Notes: generated by a model not told the origin, from the letters alone. 64,000 bases of DNA from Sabethes cyaneus (GCF_943734655.1 NC_071355.1:195733939-195797938), one strand, 5' to 3'. Positions 44,097-55,316 are shown, numbered from the stretch's first letter. Numbers and translations are program-made.

Positions 44097-44115
44097 TTAC
44101 CAACCCCAATCGTAA
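42609..44115 (+). CDS. C2H2 zinc-finger protein with Q-rich tail (two exons)
   Basis: CDS join(42609..42922, 42981..44115), 482 residues. The 58-bp intron has donor AG|GTATGT and acceptor TTTTAG|AG and restores the second finger (HIHKR + AKH). Five C2H2-type units are visible: FKCKLCNEVF...HIRKH (C60, C63, H76, H80), HSCRDCGKYF...HIHKRAKH, LKCQLGCPSY...SHYLRYH (a C-x3-C variant), VECCVCDVYI...HEETH and YVCKICLTAF...HYDSH. An acidic segment (EIDDDDFDEPED) lies between the third and fourth. The C-terminal half is Gln/Pro/Thr-rich, ends in a run of about eleven Gln encoded by CAG/CAA, and holds one sumoylation-type motif (IKQE). Such proteins usually act in the nucleus as DNA-binding regulators; the target is unknown. 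I do not recognise the orthologue. Confidence 0.9.
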
Positions 44116-45724
44116 GCTGAATATAGAGATGATCAAACTGACTAAAATCGAAATTTTAACGAGGCACCAATCACTTCGAAGACGTGTCATACTAATAAGA
44201 ATTATGTGTAAAAAAACTTGAATGGCGTACAATTTATAAAATAGGAACAGTTTTTTTTTTGGTTTTGAAGCCGAACTGAACAGCTGTCTGAATGTGGGAA
44301 ACATAATCAAAAAAAAAATGGTATGGTCGAAGCGTAAACGAATTACTACTATTTACGATTTTGTGCCAGTCGAACGCTGTCATCGTTTTAAAATGTTGTA
44401 TAATCTACTATTATAGACATTCATGCATAACACTTACCAAAATTATAGCGGCGGATGCTGAACGAAAAAAATTTTTTGCTTATGTGCATAGTTTCGCGGT
44501 ATATCTATTAGGTGTTATGCGACAGTATACATCTAACGTCCACTATTTGTTTTTTTAAATGAGGTTTTTCGAATATATATTTATTTATTGTCATTATTAT
44601 TAGCACTTTTGAAGAAAGTATCTTCTCGTAGTTTTGAACGATTTAGTTATGAGAGGTCGAGCGTTTTAGGCTGGGAATTTTTAAAGATTTTACTTTAGAG
44701 AATTTTAATGTTTAATGGTTTTGATACAATTTATGTGTTGTGGGATACCTAAGCTGTCACAATGCTAATTGAGAACATTTGCGTTCCAAAAAGAATGTCG
44801 GGCCTGATATGTGATCAAATACGATGGCACTTTCATATAAGAAAATCAGCAGACCTTCTAAGCCTATTAACCCTCTCTTTCCCATGGCAGCACAAGCGAT
44901 TCATGATATCCAATACTAAAATCAACAGATCAAATATTTCAGACATTTGAATATTGATATTTCTATTTCCGAACGTAGTAGAAGCATTGTTCTAAAGGTT
45001 GTGTAGTTGTGCTTAATGAATTCTGGTTAAAAACCGTTGCGGTTAACTAAAAACTGCAAACCAGGTATACACCCTTAGAACGGAGAGGGTTAATTTTAAG
45101 TGAAATAAAGCCGTTCCATCGAAAATCCTTCATAGATACCTACTGAAAACTGATATCGGATATATAGATTTAGTCCTGTGTTGTATCGAGCATGTTATAA
45201 ACGATGACATAGGTACTTCAGAATGAGTTTCACTTTAAGCAGGTTAAACGTCAAATAAACGTGTCGAATGCTACTTAACTAGCAATGTCTATCATCTGTT
45301 GATCCAAGTTATACAACTTTAGAGTCAGTAAGGAAATTTAGACTGGAATTTACATGCAATCATGTAGAACAAAAACAACCCGTTTAGTTTATATTTAGTA
45401 AGCAACCTTAAGCAGCTTTTATCATTAAGTTATTTTTGTTTAATAGTTTATCTTTAGATATTTTTATTATTTAATCAACATAGATATGCGTTAAAGGAAA
45501 ATGTAATAAAATTTGATTCCGCGTAATTAAAACGTGATAGGTATAATAATTATTTATGCATGACATTCTACAACGGTTTTTGATATATTTTAACACCCCT
45601 AATCTGTATCGAACGGATTGGTTTTTCCGCCCCGCCCGTAAAATCAACTGGACCAAACAACACGTTCGAAACAAGTCGAGCGAAATAAAGATCCACTCGA
45701 AATATTGCTGATAGCAAAAAAAAT
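44116..45724 (+). other. 3' flank of the zinc-finger gene
   Basis: AT-rich and non-coding. AATAAA at 45,104-45,109 and another near 45,255 are candidate polyadenylation signals for the upstream gene, which would give a 3' UTR of about 1 kb. No other feature seen. Confidence 0.4.
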
Positions 45725-45892
45725 TACATTCAAGAGTGCGCAATCGCTCCTAAAACTGCTATTTTAGCTTGAATCGTGTCAGTGTCTTCGGCGCAATTCC
45801 AGCTTGGAATATAACGAAAAAGTTTACCGAAGATACTGAAGCGGTTCAATCTAAAATAGCACTTTTATAAGCGATTACGCACTTTTGAATGA
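45725..45892. mobile_element. Fold-back element, family F, copy 2 (diverged)
   Basis: Inverse arms (ATTACATTCAAGAGTGCGCA... and ...ACGCACTTTTGAATGAAA) surround a spacer containing CAGCTTGGAATATAACGAAA. Both arms and spacer match copy 1 at 34,583-34,798 (shared words GTGTCTTCGGCGCA, CCGAAGATAC, AAAATAGCACTTTTAT). Confidence 0.8.
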
Positions 45893-46199
45893 AACATTTT
45901 TCATGAACAGTTGAGTCACAGCATTGAGCGACAAAATCGTGTCGCGTGTGGTTTATGTAATACCAAAAATAGAGTAGTAGAGCAAAATGACACTCGTCAC
46001 TTTTTGGCGATTTCGTCACTAACGAGCTTGACATTGACTGGGGCTCGTTCATGTAGGAGCGAGAGGGGAGCAAAGAGTGGAGGAGAGGATCCGGGAGTTT
46101 GAAATTTGATGTTGTTGGTACCTATTATTCCTATACTGCAAACAGCTTCAGCGAGGGCCCCAGCTAATGTCAAAAAATCTTTATATGTGTGCGTAGTGG

Positions 46200-47470
46200 A
46201 ATACTTCATAGCGGCCTTGTCTTTATTGTTCGGAGATTATTGACATAATCAATAGAGAAAATTATTTTCTCTGCCCCCATAGCATGACCGGCTTAGCTAC
46301 ATCTCTTTCTTAGAAAATATCATGCGAGTCAACCAGAATGGAAATTTTCGGTTTCGCAAAGGTGGTTCTCTTGATAACAGAAGAAGGCCATTCTTCCGCA
46401 AGATCTTTGGTAACTGACCTATCCGCAAGGAAATAGCTGTATCTTGCTGGTTAGGGTCTGTAACAGGTGTCATGTTCACGCATCTTGCATCGCTGGATAA
46501 ATTGGTGCTGGCTGGACTATCGCTTCTGCCTTACCAAATCCTTCAATCATGATCTACCATGGTAAATGCATACCAATACTGCGGTAGTTGGTTTTGCTGC
46601 GTTTCACGAGGTCGAATCTGGTCTACATGAGATATTAAGGACATTAAGGTCCAAAAGCTCGCTGTAATTTACGCTCGATAATCACGGGTGGTTCCCAAAC
46701 CTTGTTACTGTGAAGATATTTAACATACACCAGGTCCTCAGAATGGAATACACGAAGAGCTGCTCCGCACCGCCGATTGAACTACATGTTCTGTTCCTCA
46801 TTTTGGCTGGTTTGAACTGGAGTTGATTTCTTTAGGGAATCCAGAGCAGTCCTAATTGGTCTGCTAAGGAAGGCCTCCAGAGCCTTGAAGTGAATCGAAT
46901 TCTTTTTGGAAGTTGTTCGATACATACAGAGAAATATTTGAAAATGTTTTAGTGCTACATACGCTTCATACAGCTTGTGGAGTCCTCGATGAGCAATGTT
47001 GCAAAACCTTTGATCAGCGAGTTTCAGCATGGCTTCATCGTTAGAAAAAAAACTCTATGCGAATTGAAATCATACTTCCATGTATTCTGCAGGCCAGACT
47101 AGATGATTTTGTCGCTGCCATCAGTCGTTCCATTCGCTTGTTGAAAGGCGTAAATCTGCTGCTGCTGTCGGGAAATCTGCTCGGTTATGTGCGGGATGGC
47201 GTTCATGGGATCGTCGTTCGACATATCTTCTGGAACGGGGTTGTGGGCTTGAAAAACTTGAGACTTGATTTTTTAGCATTGGACTGATTTAAATCTACGC
47301 CTTTATTTTTCGAAGATCATTAACAGAATCAATAAACTAATTTTCTCTTCCGTCATTGCAGTATCCCAAATTAGTAATTTTATATTTTTATCCTCAACAT
47401 CAGGTTGTACGCTCCCACGTGTCTTACTTACCTGAGATCTGCATCCGACTCATTCTATTATCATTTACAA
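46200..47470 (-). pseudogene. Decayed, internally deleted Ty3/gypsy retrotransposon
   Basis: Minus strand. A gag start ATG near 47,222 gives MSNDDPMNAIPHITEQISRQ and a Gln-rich run, then a stop. Directly after it, at 47,030-46,640, comes the end of integrase (RTTSKKNSIHFKALEAFLS, RPIRTALDSLKK, FNRRCGAALRVFHSEDLVYV, HVDQIRPRE). The rest of gag, protease, polymerase and most of integrase are missing. The flanking stretches 46,217-46,280 and 47,301-47,358 are similar to each other (TCTTTATTGTTCGGAGATTA against CCTTTATTTTTCGAAGATCA), as decayed LTRs would be. Old and inactive. Confidence 0.75.
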
Positions 47471-47710
47471 AGATGCCAGTAATGCATATATACATAAAAG
47501 AGGACAAATTTGGCATCCCGTTAGCCTAGTGGGAGTCCGTAAACTTTTTAAAAGGAAAATTTTTCAAGTTGTTCAATTTTAAGTTGTTATAGTTTAATTT
47601 CTTAAACCATGCAATGGTTCGACAAAGGTTACTGGTTGCGCATATTAAACCTTTTCCTCGCAATAAGTAAAATTTAACGAATGTCCAGTACCACCCAGTG
47701 AAAAGTCTTA

Positions 47711-48746
47711 ACGGGTGGCAACTAAAATTTTGGAATTTTTTCGCGACCCTTATTCGCTCAAGAACAAACGAGCTCAGAGAAAAATGAGAGTATGTATGTG
47801 TTAGCTCTCTCTACACTTTTTGTTAATATTTTTTGTTTTGTTTATGCTTGCCCAGTTTTGCTAAAAATAGTGTCGAAACAAGAAGCATTTCGGGAGTGCA
47901 TTGTACACTTCTACGAATTGCAACAGAAATCTCGGCAAAAATATACGATACAAGATTTAAAAACCAAATATGTTGCGGCTTCGACTGTTGACCATATCCT
48001 AAGATGCCCAACAACTATTCGCAAGCAAGGTAGTGGAGTGGAGACTCTTTCTCGTTTCTTCGACAACAAGCCCTCTGGTTATCAAATAAGATGCACCAGA
48101 CGAATGTTTGAAGAAAATTTTGATGCCGTTTCTACAAAAACATCATGCAGATGGACAATACGTGTTTTGGCCGGATAGAGCATCATCGCATTGCGCCAAA
48201 AAAAAAACACAATCGTTTCTGAATACCTATTCGATCCCATTTTTTACCACGACCCGAAAAATCTGTCTCAGCCCAATCAAAGATTTCTTCGGGATTTTAA
48301 GTTTCTTGGTGTACAAAAATAGCTGGAGAGCCACGAATTGGCCTTGCCAGCATTGAAAGAGATTTCGTAGGCTGCTAGCACTTACAGGAAATCTCGTGCC
48401 GAACTGTCAACGCGTGACAAAAGCAAAAATAGTTCCCTTTGGTTTTTTCTCACGGAAAACCCTGACAATATCTGCAGCGCTGACAAGGCCAATTACAAAC
48501 AGTTGATTGGTAGAAACAAGAGATGCGTTCGTAAAGTTGACATGACGGCCGTACAACGCTCCTGTTTCGACGTCAAACGAAAGCTTTGCCGAACAGCCGA
48601 TTACGGACCGTTTTCAAGTGTACACTAATTTTTTTTCAACAATGGATAATGTATCTTTAATTTCGGTAAATCAAAGCTTCTTCATGTATCTTTGTCTTTT
48701 TTTGACAGCTTGAGAAAAAAAATCCAAAATTTTAGTTGCCACCCGT
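47711..48746 (+). mobile_element. Tc1/mariner transposon, internally deleted
   Basis: Terminal inverted repeats begin ACGGGTGGCAACTAAAATTT at the left, with the inverse at the right ending 48,746; both are flanked by TA. Inside, VSKQEAFRECIVHFYELQQK with SRQKYTIQDL and VAASTVDHILR form the helix-turn-helix start of a transposase. Then, in other frames, HHADGQYVFWPDRASSHCAK carries the second catalytic Asp and PIKDFFGILSFLVYKNSWRA the region of the third acidic residue. The stretch with the first catalytic Asp is absent and frames are broken, so no enzyme is made. The intact ends could still be mobilised by a related transposase. Confidence 0.85.
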
Positions 48747-48809
48747 TATAATTTCCTTCATACAAAACTAGTTTATTTAAACTAAAATTTCATATTTGAA
48801 TACTTACAT

Positions 48810-49171
48810 GATGGTATGCACCAGATTTACCCTTCACACGTATAAGCAGCTCCGACATTGCGCACTGTGACCAACTCGAACGCGTCGACCATAGCCTTTT
48901 CACGTATCGCACCGAATTTCTTGGTTATAAGCAAAATTCCCTCGTAAACTCCTTACGATCGCTACGAGACCTATGGGTAAAGTACTTGCATTCCCAACCA
49001 TTCCACATCCAGGACATGGTAAAACTCGAACGCGTAGATTACCACTTGTCGATCCTTAGCGATCCGATCCGAAGCGTGTTTAAATTCAAGTGTTCGTCAG
49101 ATATTAGTATTGTACAAGACTACCATAGTGCTCATTTCAGACATTTGCTTTCAAAATTACAAACGACTTGA
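48810..49171 (+). pseudogene. Unidentified coding-like segment
   Basis: About 120 codons are stop-free although no ATG starts the frame. The translation includes LERVDHSLFTYRTEFLGYKQ, LRSLRDLWVKYLHSQPFHIQ and KLERVDYHLSILSDPIRSVF, and the base composition is GC-richer than its surroundings. I do not recognise the family. It could be an exon fragment, a processed gene fragment or part of an unfamiliar mobile element; it follows the mariner copy. After the stop at 49,169-49,171 nothing similar continues. Confidence 0.35.
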
Positions 49172-49605
49172 AAATCAACTTACCTATTTGGAATAAACCG
49201 ACATTTGAAGCATTAAACGCTCTTGCACAAAACATCGACAGCGAAGTTGGACTTTCGAAATTAACTTTCTGAGTTAAGCTGAAAGAAATATTTGATAGAA
49301 AGAAAAAGCATAAGGGTTCACATGGTGAATTCGACACGGCGACCACTCAAGCCGAAAATTCTCTGAATTACAATTTTGAATGAGAGGGCGTACTGATTCT
49401 AAAATTAGGATTGAAACACAGCCGAAATATTTTAAATGTTTTTCATTACATACAGCATAGAATTTATGTTTGAAATATTTTCCAATCGAACGTTTGCACT
49501 ACGCAAGACATCTAAGAACTGCCCTTCATAACTTGCTCATTAAACCCATAATAAAACGATGGTTCAATAAAAACAATATTGTTAGCTGTGCCCTATTAGC
49601 TGTGT

Positions 49606-51636
49606 TCATTTCCTTTTCTTCTTGCTCTTATTCTTTTTCTTTTTACGCTTTCCACCGTCGTCGCTTGAATCGGAGTCGGAATCGCTACTAGCACTGCTCG
49701 AATATTTTTTGTCGCTCTTTTTGATTTTTTTCTTACTGTTTTTCCTCTTCTTTTTTGATTTGGATCGGTCATCCGACGAAGCGTCAGACGAACGATCAGA
49801 ATTGGATGAATGGCGTTTCTTTTTAGCTTTTTTACGTTCATCTCTTACAGCAAACGATGATGTGTCCCTAGATTTAGGCGATGGGCGACGACGAGCCGGT
49901 GGACTAACATTCCGACGATTTCGGTCGCGATCAACTCTACTCCGTTGGTCCGGCGAAAATGAGCGGCGCGAGCTACGAGGAGCTTTGCGGTCTGGTGAAC
50001 GGCTAGCAGAGGCTCGTCGGCGGTTGCGACTTTCCAAAGGACTACGTGAAATACGACGACGATCCCGATCACGTCCACGGCGGCCTTGGTCTGAAGACGG
50101 ATTTCGACGGTAACTAGAACTTCGCGAACGCGAGACGCGACGACGGTCGCGTGAATTGGATCGATGCAGTTGTCGGTTGCGTATTGGTGAACGCGAACGG
50201 CGACCTCGCGGCGGAGGCTGACGGCTTGGTACATCTTCTTGCTTCGGTGCATTTCGTTTGATGAAGGATGGTGGATAAGGGCGGTTTTTGTAATCTACCA
50301 TGCCTTGAACGACGCGAATGTCTCTACCGTTTCGTTCTTCGTGATAAGCTGAGTTGCTTTCCGAAAGCCTAACTCGATTATCTCGACGGCGTCCTTCGTT
50401 GCCACCTCCTCCAGATCTTCGCCAAGGAGAACGTCCTCGCGGAGCGCCACCACCACCGCCTCTTAAACCTCGGGGGCTGCGGTTTCGCGGCTTTGAATTA
50501 GGAGATCGAGATCCACTGGATGAGCCCGAACTTGCAGATTTCCTCAACCGACTCGGTGCTCTTTTGCGGTCCGATCTGGTAGCATTGTATTGTATATCTT
50601 TGAAAGACTTACTATCAGTTCCATCGAAGTACTCAATTCCTTTGCCCTTGCCCTTCCAGCGCACCTTTGAAACTGATTGCGAAAAGTCAACGTGGATTCT
50701 GCGGTCGTCGATTAATACGTTATCCATTTTAAAATAGGCATCTTCACATGCCTTTTTGTCCTCAAACTCAATAAAAGCATATTGCAGCGAGTCCCCGCTG
50801 ATTTTATCACGGATCACCTCGCAGCCTTTGATTTTTCCGAAACGGCTAAAAATAATTTGCAGATCGTCATCGGTTGTCACCGGATTTAGTTTGCAAACAA
50901 ATAGTACATTTTCTGGCGGTGCAATTTCTGCATCTGGAATATCTCCAACAATTTCCAATATCGTTGCTCGAGCTTTTGCTTCTTTTTCGGCCAACATTTC
51001 CGCCACCTCTTCTGCTGTTTTGCCCTCTGTGTCATCGATTTCCTCGTCTGCAGCAATTCTCCCGCCAGCCAAGCGTTCCGATGATGGCGAAGGCGATCGG
51101 CTCGGTTCTTTGAATCCTCTTGGGTCATCAAATGGATCTTCCAGTACCACCGTATGAGTGATTCGCACATCTTGATATGGTCTGTTCTTCTCGTCACAAA
51201 TAACTTCGTTCAATTTTCTTAAAACTTCGTGTCCTTCGGTTACCTCTCCGACGACCACATGGCCACCGCTGTCCAGAGAAGCTAAATCCGGGCCTAAAGT
51301 GAAGAAAAACTGTGACCCGATGAGTCCTTCTCCCGCACACACCATTGACAGTAATCCGGGTTCTGTGTGCTTGATTTTGGGAACAGCTTCACCTTCGAAG
51401 TAGCGCTTGTGTTTTCCCTCCAATACTCCCCATATTGATGAACCGCCATCTCCAGAACCTCCAGGATCACCGGTTTGTGCAATAAATCCATGCTGGATCG
51501 TGTGAAACAAGTTGAAGTTGTAATATTTTAATTTGCACAGCTTTAGGAAGTTCAGCGCGGCCCGAGGACGCTCCGTTAGAAACAAGTCCACGGTGATGTC
51601 GCCGATGGTCGTTTCAATAACCACCGACATCTCCAA
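49606..51636 (-). CDS. PPIL4: Cyclophilin-type peptidyl-prolyl isomerase with RRM (PPIL4)
   Basis: 676 residues in one exon. Residues 1-165 are a cyclophilin domain starting MSVVIETTIGDITVDLF, with FHTIQHGFIAQTGDPGGSGD, IGSQFFFTLGPDLASLDSGG and HVVVGEV; the divergent active-site residues are typical of the PPIL4 branch. Residues about 241-316 are an RNA-recognition motif (VLFVCKLNPVTTDDDLQ as RNP2 region, LQYAFIEFEDKKA as RNP1). An arginine/serine-rich stretch and a lysine-rich tail follow, ending in KKKKNKSKKKRK. PPIL4 proteins are nuclear and are linked to pre-mRNA splicing and RNA polymerase II; the domain order and length match the family. Two ATGs lie close together (51,636 and 51,630); the first is used here. 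Antisense frames across the low-complexity tail are shadows. Confidence 0.95.
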   Translation of the reverse strand: MEMSVVIETTIGDITVDLFLTERPRAALNFLKLCKLKYYNFNLFHTIQHGFIAQTGDPGGSGDGGSSIWGVLEGKHKRYFEGEAVPKIKHTEPGLLSMVCAGEGLIGSQFFFTLGPDLASLDSGGHVVVGEVTEGHEVLRKLNEVICDEKNRPYQDVRITHTVVLEDPFDDPRGFKEPSRSPSPSSERLAGGRIAADEEIDDTEGKTAEEVAEMLAEKEAKARATILEIVGDIPDAEIAPPENVLFVCKLNPVTTDDDLQIIFSRFGKIKGCEVIRDKISGDSLQYAFIEFEDKKACEDAYFKMDNVLIDDRRIHVDFSQSVSKVRWKGKGKGIEYFDGTDSKSFKDIQYNATRSDRKRAPSRLRKSASSGSSSGSRSPNSKPRNRSPRGLRGGGGGAPRGRSPWRRSGGGGNEGRRRDNRVRLSESNSAYHEERNGRDIRVVQGMVDYKNRPYPPSFIKRNAPKQEDVPSRQPPPRGRRSRSPIRNRQLHRSNSRDRRRVSRSRSSSYRRNPSSDQGRRGRDRDRRRISRSPLESRNRRRASASRSPDRKAPRSSRRSFSPDQRSRVDRDRNRRNVSPPARRRPSPKSRDTSSFAVRDERKKAKKKRHSSNSDRSSDASSDDRSKSKKKRKNSKKKIKKSDKKYSSSASSDSDSDSSDDGGKRKKKKNKSKKKRK

Positions 51637-52587
51637 TCAGTTTTTTTTTATTTTTGCTCACTTAACTTATTCCGTACGGAATAGAACTTAAAAATCAGAA
51701 ACTTTCACATCGGAATGAAATTCGACACTTTCATGATACGTCAAAACGCGGAAAATAACAGGGGGGATCTATCGGTAAGGAATTGTGAAACTCACATGTG
51801 AAGGGGCAGGCAGGTGATCATAATTTTCAATGCCGCTCTTGCTATTTTTTTTTTATCGATTTGCTGCTCTTGCCTGTATATGTAGCTTTCGAAAAGTTTC
51901 TTAGTTTGTTTTATTTACGCTAAAAAGCAGATAAATGCATTATCGGGATCAAAACAATACAAACGACAATTGCGCTGCGTGTTTGGGTTTGAGTTTCTGT
52001 CAACTGCAGTAGACAAAAATAGAGTTGCGAGTCCCTTGGCTCGAAATCAATCACACGCCGTTTGGTCCATGACAGTACAAACGTCATGGACCAAACACCA
52101 TCTGCGGTAACCACGGGAATGACACTTCCAATACCAACCTATACAAAAAAAACGTAGCCAACATAGAGCGGGCCCAAGCTGACAGCTTCATAGATGGGCT
52201 CAAGCTGACAACCGAGTCGGATGTATAAATTGTTAAATTTTGTTAGTTTTAGTTCGATTTTAGTCAAGGTTTTAGCATCACATAGCCAATTTCAGGCAGA
52301 CAATTAATGCGAAATACGTGAAACTGTGAAAATGGTTAGATAAATTCGTTTTGTGAAATCGCTTTGCGTTTGCCGCCTTTTTCATGTGAGCAACGAAAAT
52401 GTGACGTCATATCAGCCCCCTGGCGGTAACGCACACATGTATGGAATTTGACAGCAATAGATCCCCCCTGGAAAATAACGAACGACATCATATTTTTTAC
52501 CAGTGATGCCAAGTAATTTAGCTCGAGCAAATTTAACCCCCGTTGCCAGGGGTCCAACAGAAATGATTACAACCGTATCCAAGAATA
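51637..52587. other. 5' flank of PPIL4; small hairpin
   Basis: Presumed promoter side of PPIL4, though no clear core element is visible. GTTTGGTCCATGAC at 52,060-52,073 is exactly inverted at 52,082-52,095 with an 8-base spacer. No coding sequence. Confidence 0.45.
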
Positions 52588-52600
52588 CAACAGACCTCAT

Positions 52601-52887
52601 AGCACAGAGAACAGATTAACAGGCTCGAAGGAAGTAATCGATTTTTTGTGTGTAAAATCTGTCCGTAGCGCCCTCCAGAAATAGTTTGCCAAACGCATCA
52701 AAAAATATCCATGTACCTTTATCAATATTTCTTTGTGCTGGTGTTACATAGCAGCGATGGCAGCGACATCAAGATTTGGTTTGCCACTTACTGCTCGAGG
52801 GGTGCTCTATTGAAGGATTACTCGTAGATTACATAAAAACCTTTTACACACTTTTTGTTAATTACCTGGTAGTCTGTTCTCTGTGCT
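52601..52887. mobile_element. MITE X1 (287 bp)
   Basis: Ends AGCACAGAGAACAGA and TCTGTTCTCTGTGCT are perfect inverse repeats. CAT on both sides is a 3-bp target duplication (52,598-52,600 and 52,888-52,890). A second, inverted copy is X2 at 54,329-55,434. Confidence 0.82.
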
Positions 52888-52891
52888 CATA

Positions 52892-53234
52892 GTCCCTACT
52901 CTGAAACAAAAACCATGGTATCTCGCACGATTTTGCAGAAAACGCATGCTTTTTGTAAGTACCATGAAAAAGCTATTCAAATTTACCATGATTCTAGTAC
53001 AAGTACTATGTTCTCAAATAATTTTACCACCTTTCATGGTCATGTGTAGTAATTTTGACTACGATTCTGTTATTTTTGTTATGTATCGGAATAACGCCGA
53101 AAATAACGCATAGTTTTTTTGACCAGAACACTGCTTAAGCTAAACAGAAATCTTTTCTGCAAAAATTCACTGGTGTGTCCTCTTAATTTTACCCTCTAAT
53201 ATGGTAACAATTACCATGATTCTTGTTTCAGTGT
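52892..53234. mobile_element. MITE with CTGAAACAA / TTGTTTCAG ends
   Basis: CTCTGAAACAAAAACCATGG near 52,899 faces CCATGATTCTTGTTTCAGTG ending near 53,233. The interior is AT-rich with repeated ACCATGATTCTNGT words. Boundaries are good to a few bases. Confidence 0.6.
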
Positions 53235-54504
53235 ATAGACAAGTATTGGCGCTGGCATCGCTGGATATTTGCAGGTTATGTTGTTTTGCTATGTTCTGTA
53301 CTACACAAATGTCACATTGAACTTGTGCAGATCAATATTAATCATATACAACGTTGATAGATTGAACACACTTGAAGATTTTGCAAAAGCTGGGGCAGGA
53401 ATACTGAGTAGTCAGCTGCAGACGTGGGTGCTAATTATCTAAATGGTAAGCGGGTCCAACGCTATCCTTTTACTAGCCCTTTCGAAATGGATTGAGTCAT
53501 TGAGTTCTGAATCGATGCGAACAAACTGCAAGTATGCTTGCGAATGCTTTCAATTGTCGAATCGATAACGACCTGCACCACAATTTGCAGCAGATTTTTA
53601 CCGGTTAGCTGATACATACTTTTAAACCCGACACACCACACACAGACTGGGGCAGATTTGGCAACTAAATTAACACAAAAATAAATATCCGAAATGACAA
53701 TAACTTCGCTGCTCTAGCCACCAATTTCACTGTGATAGCCGGTAACTCTGCGGGCTGTAGATTGTACTTATTCCAACAACTGCAGCTACTCCCGTCAACC
53801 TCAGCGGTTTCAAAATGAACATGAAATATATTTAAACACGGTCGATTGTTTGATAAAAGGGATCCGTTACTGTTTCGCAAGCACCGACACCGGGCAGTTG
53901 TTTTTGCCATTTTCTTTTTGGTAAACGTAAACACACTTTTGACACTTGTAGCTCAGAAGTGCTGGCTTCTTGCTGGAAGATGATTTTCCAGGAAAACAAT
54001 GGGAACACTAGCGCCAATACTTGTCTAGAGGTATGAGGTCTGTTGTTTTATCCCGCTAACATAGTTAATATTTACATTTTTGATAATTTCTACCGCGTTT
54101 TAGCTTGTTTGTTGAAAATAGATTTGTTATTTAGTAAACAGATATATTACCTTACTATACATATAACGCATATAGTAACTTCTGTTTTAAATGAAGAAAT
54201 TAAATTATTTAAAAAATCTCGCGCTTCCCAGCCCGCATATTGAGCTTATATTTATATAGTTTATATGGAGCTGTCACTTTTGCCTGCCCAACAGCTCTCC
54301 AATACATATGCACTCTGCAAACACCCTACCACAGAGAACACACTACCAGGTAATGGACAAAAAGTGTGTAAAAGGTTTTTATGTAATCTACGAGTAATAC
54401 TTCACCCCTCGACCACTACGTGGCAAACTAAATCTTGATGTCACTGCCATCGCTGCTATGTAAAATCTAACTCCAGCACAAAGAAATATTGATAAAGGTA
54501 CATG

Positions 54505-55316
54505 CACCCCATCGGCAGGCAACCATGTTTTCGCTGCCAACATCTCGTGTGTGCGAAAATGAGATAGCATGTCAGCACTGCGTTTCACTCAACTGCCAGC
54601 AGTCTAATTTGGGCCCGCTGTCAAATTTTGAGCCCAGGACATCCTGTCGCTGACGTTCACTGCAGCTCGTTATCCAGCTTTCCACGAGCGATAATGGCGG
54701 TAATTGAGCACAAGTGGGCACAATCTTTTGACATTCATTGGAGGAGCGTCGAGTTCGCCCTGACGAAGTTACTATGGAAACATCCATGATTGTTTGTTGT
54801 TCGAGTGTAAAAATGTAAACATTGTTTCATTTTGCAGATCAGCTGAAATGGAACATAAATGAACGGATTCAAACTTTTGTAGTGGTTTGCGGCCATAATT
54901 TCCTGAAAGCACCGGCTCAGGATACTTTTTACAATCGTCCGAATTAAACATCCGAGTGAACTGAGAGACATTAACTTCATATTAGTCGACCCGTTTTTGC
55001 CAAGTTTGCTCTCGAACAGCGTCTCGTCTTGATAGGAAACTTTCCGTTGCGTATTTGGCCATTCTCCCTGAAATTCGCGAAAACTGCAAAGCCACAATCC
55101 ATAAAACTTGTTGTCCGTTCAATTATGTTCCTCATTAGCTGATCTGCAAAATAAACAATGTTTACATTTTTACAGTCGAACAACAAACAATCATGAATGT
55201 ATCCATAGTAACTCCGTCAGGGCGAACTCGACGCTCCTCCAAGAAATGTCAAAAGATTGTGCCCAATATCCGCCATTATCGCTCGTGGAAAGCTGGATAG
55301 AGATGTCGATGGGGTG
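54505..55316. mobile_element. hAT-like non-autonomous element Y
   Basis: Starts CACCCCATCG, ends CGATGGGGTG (10-bp perfect inverse tips), and is flanked by an exact 8-bp duplication GGTACATG (54,497-54,504 and 55,317-55,324). The uninterrupted X1 copy supplies the empty site. An 8-bp duplication is typical of hAT elements. The fold-back element W occupies most of it; no transposase is present. Confidence 0.85.
54671..55299. mobile_element. Fold-back element W (U family) nested in Y
   Basis: TATCCAGCTTTCCACGAGCG at the left faces CGCTCGTGGAAAGCTGGATA at the right. The arms are about 185 bp each with few differences (GAGCGTCGAGTTCGCCCTGA is in both). The tips share TCCAGCTTT...CG.GC.ATAATGGCGG with U1/U2 at 36.5-41.6 kb. 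TA at each tip suggests a TA duplication. About 250 bp of unrelated DNA forms the centre. Confidence 0.82.

Larger units (their letters stand above)
52588..54045. mobile_element. TIR element V, carrying two inserted MITEs
   Basis: The left tip CAACAGACCTCAT (52,588-52,600) faces ATGAGGTCTGTTG (54,033-54,045). The next block inward, TAGACAAGTATTGGCGCT (53,236), faces AGCGCCAATACTTGTCTA (ends 54,027). On the left the two blocks are pushed apart by X1 (52,601-52,887) and a second MITE (about 52,892-53,234). Without the insertions V is about 0.8 kb and non-coding. Confidence 0.72.

Noticed and set aside
49622..50113. 163-codon plus-strand frame (and neighbours at 50,354-50,737 and 50,756-51,157)
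   Set aside because: Antisense of the arginine/serine-rich and RRM parts of PPIL4; the composition mirrors that gene and no domain is present.
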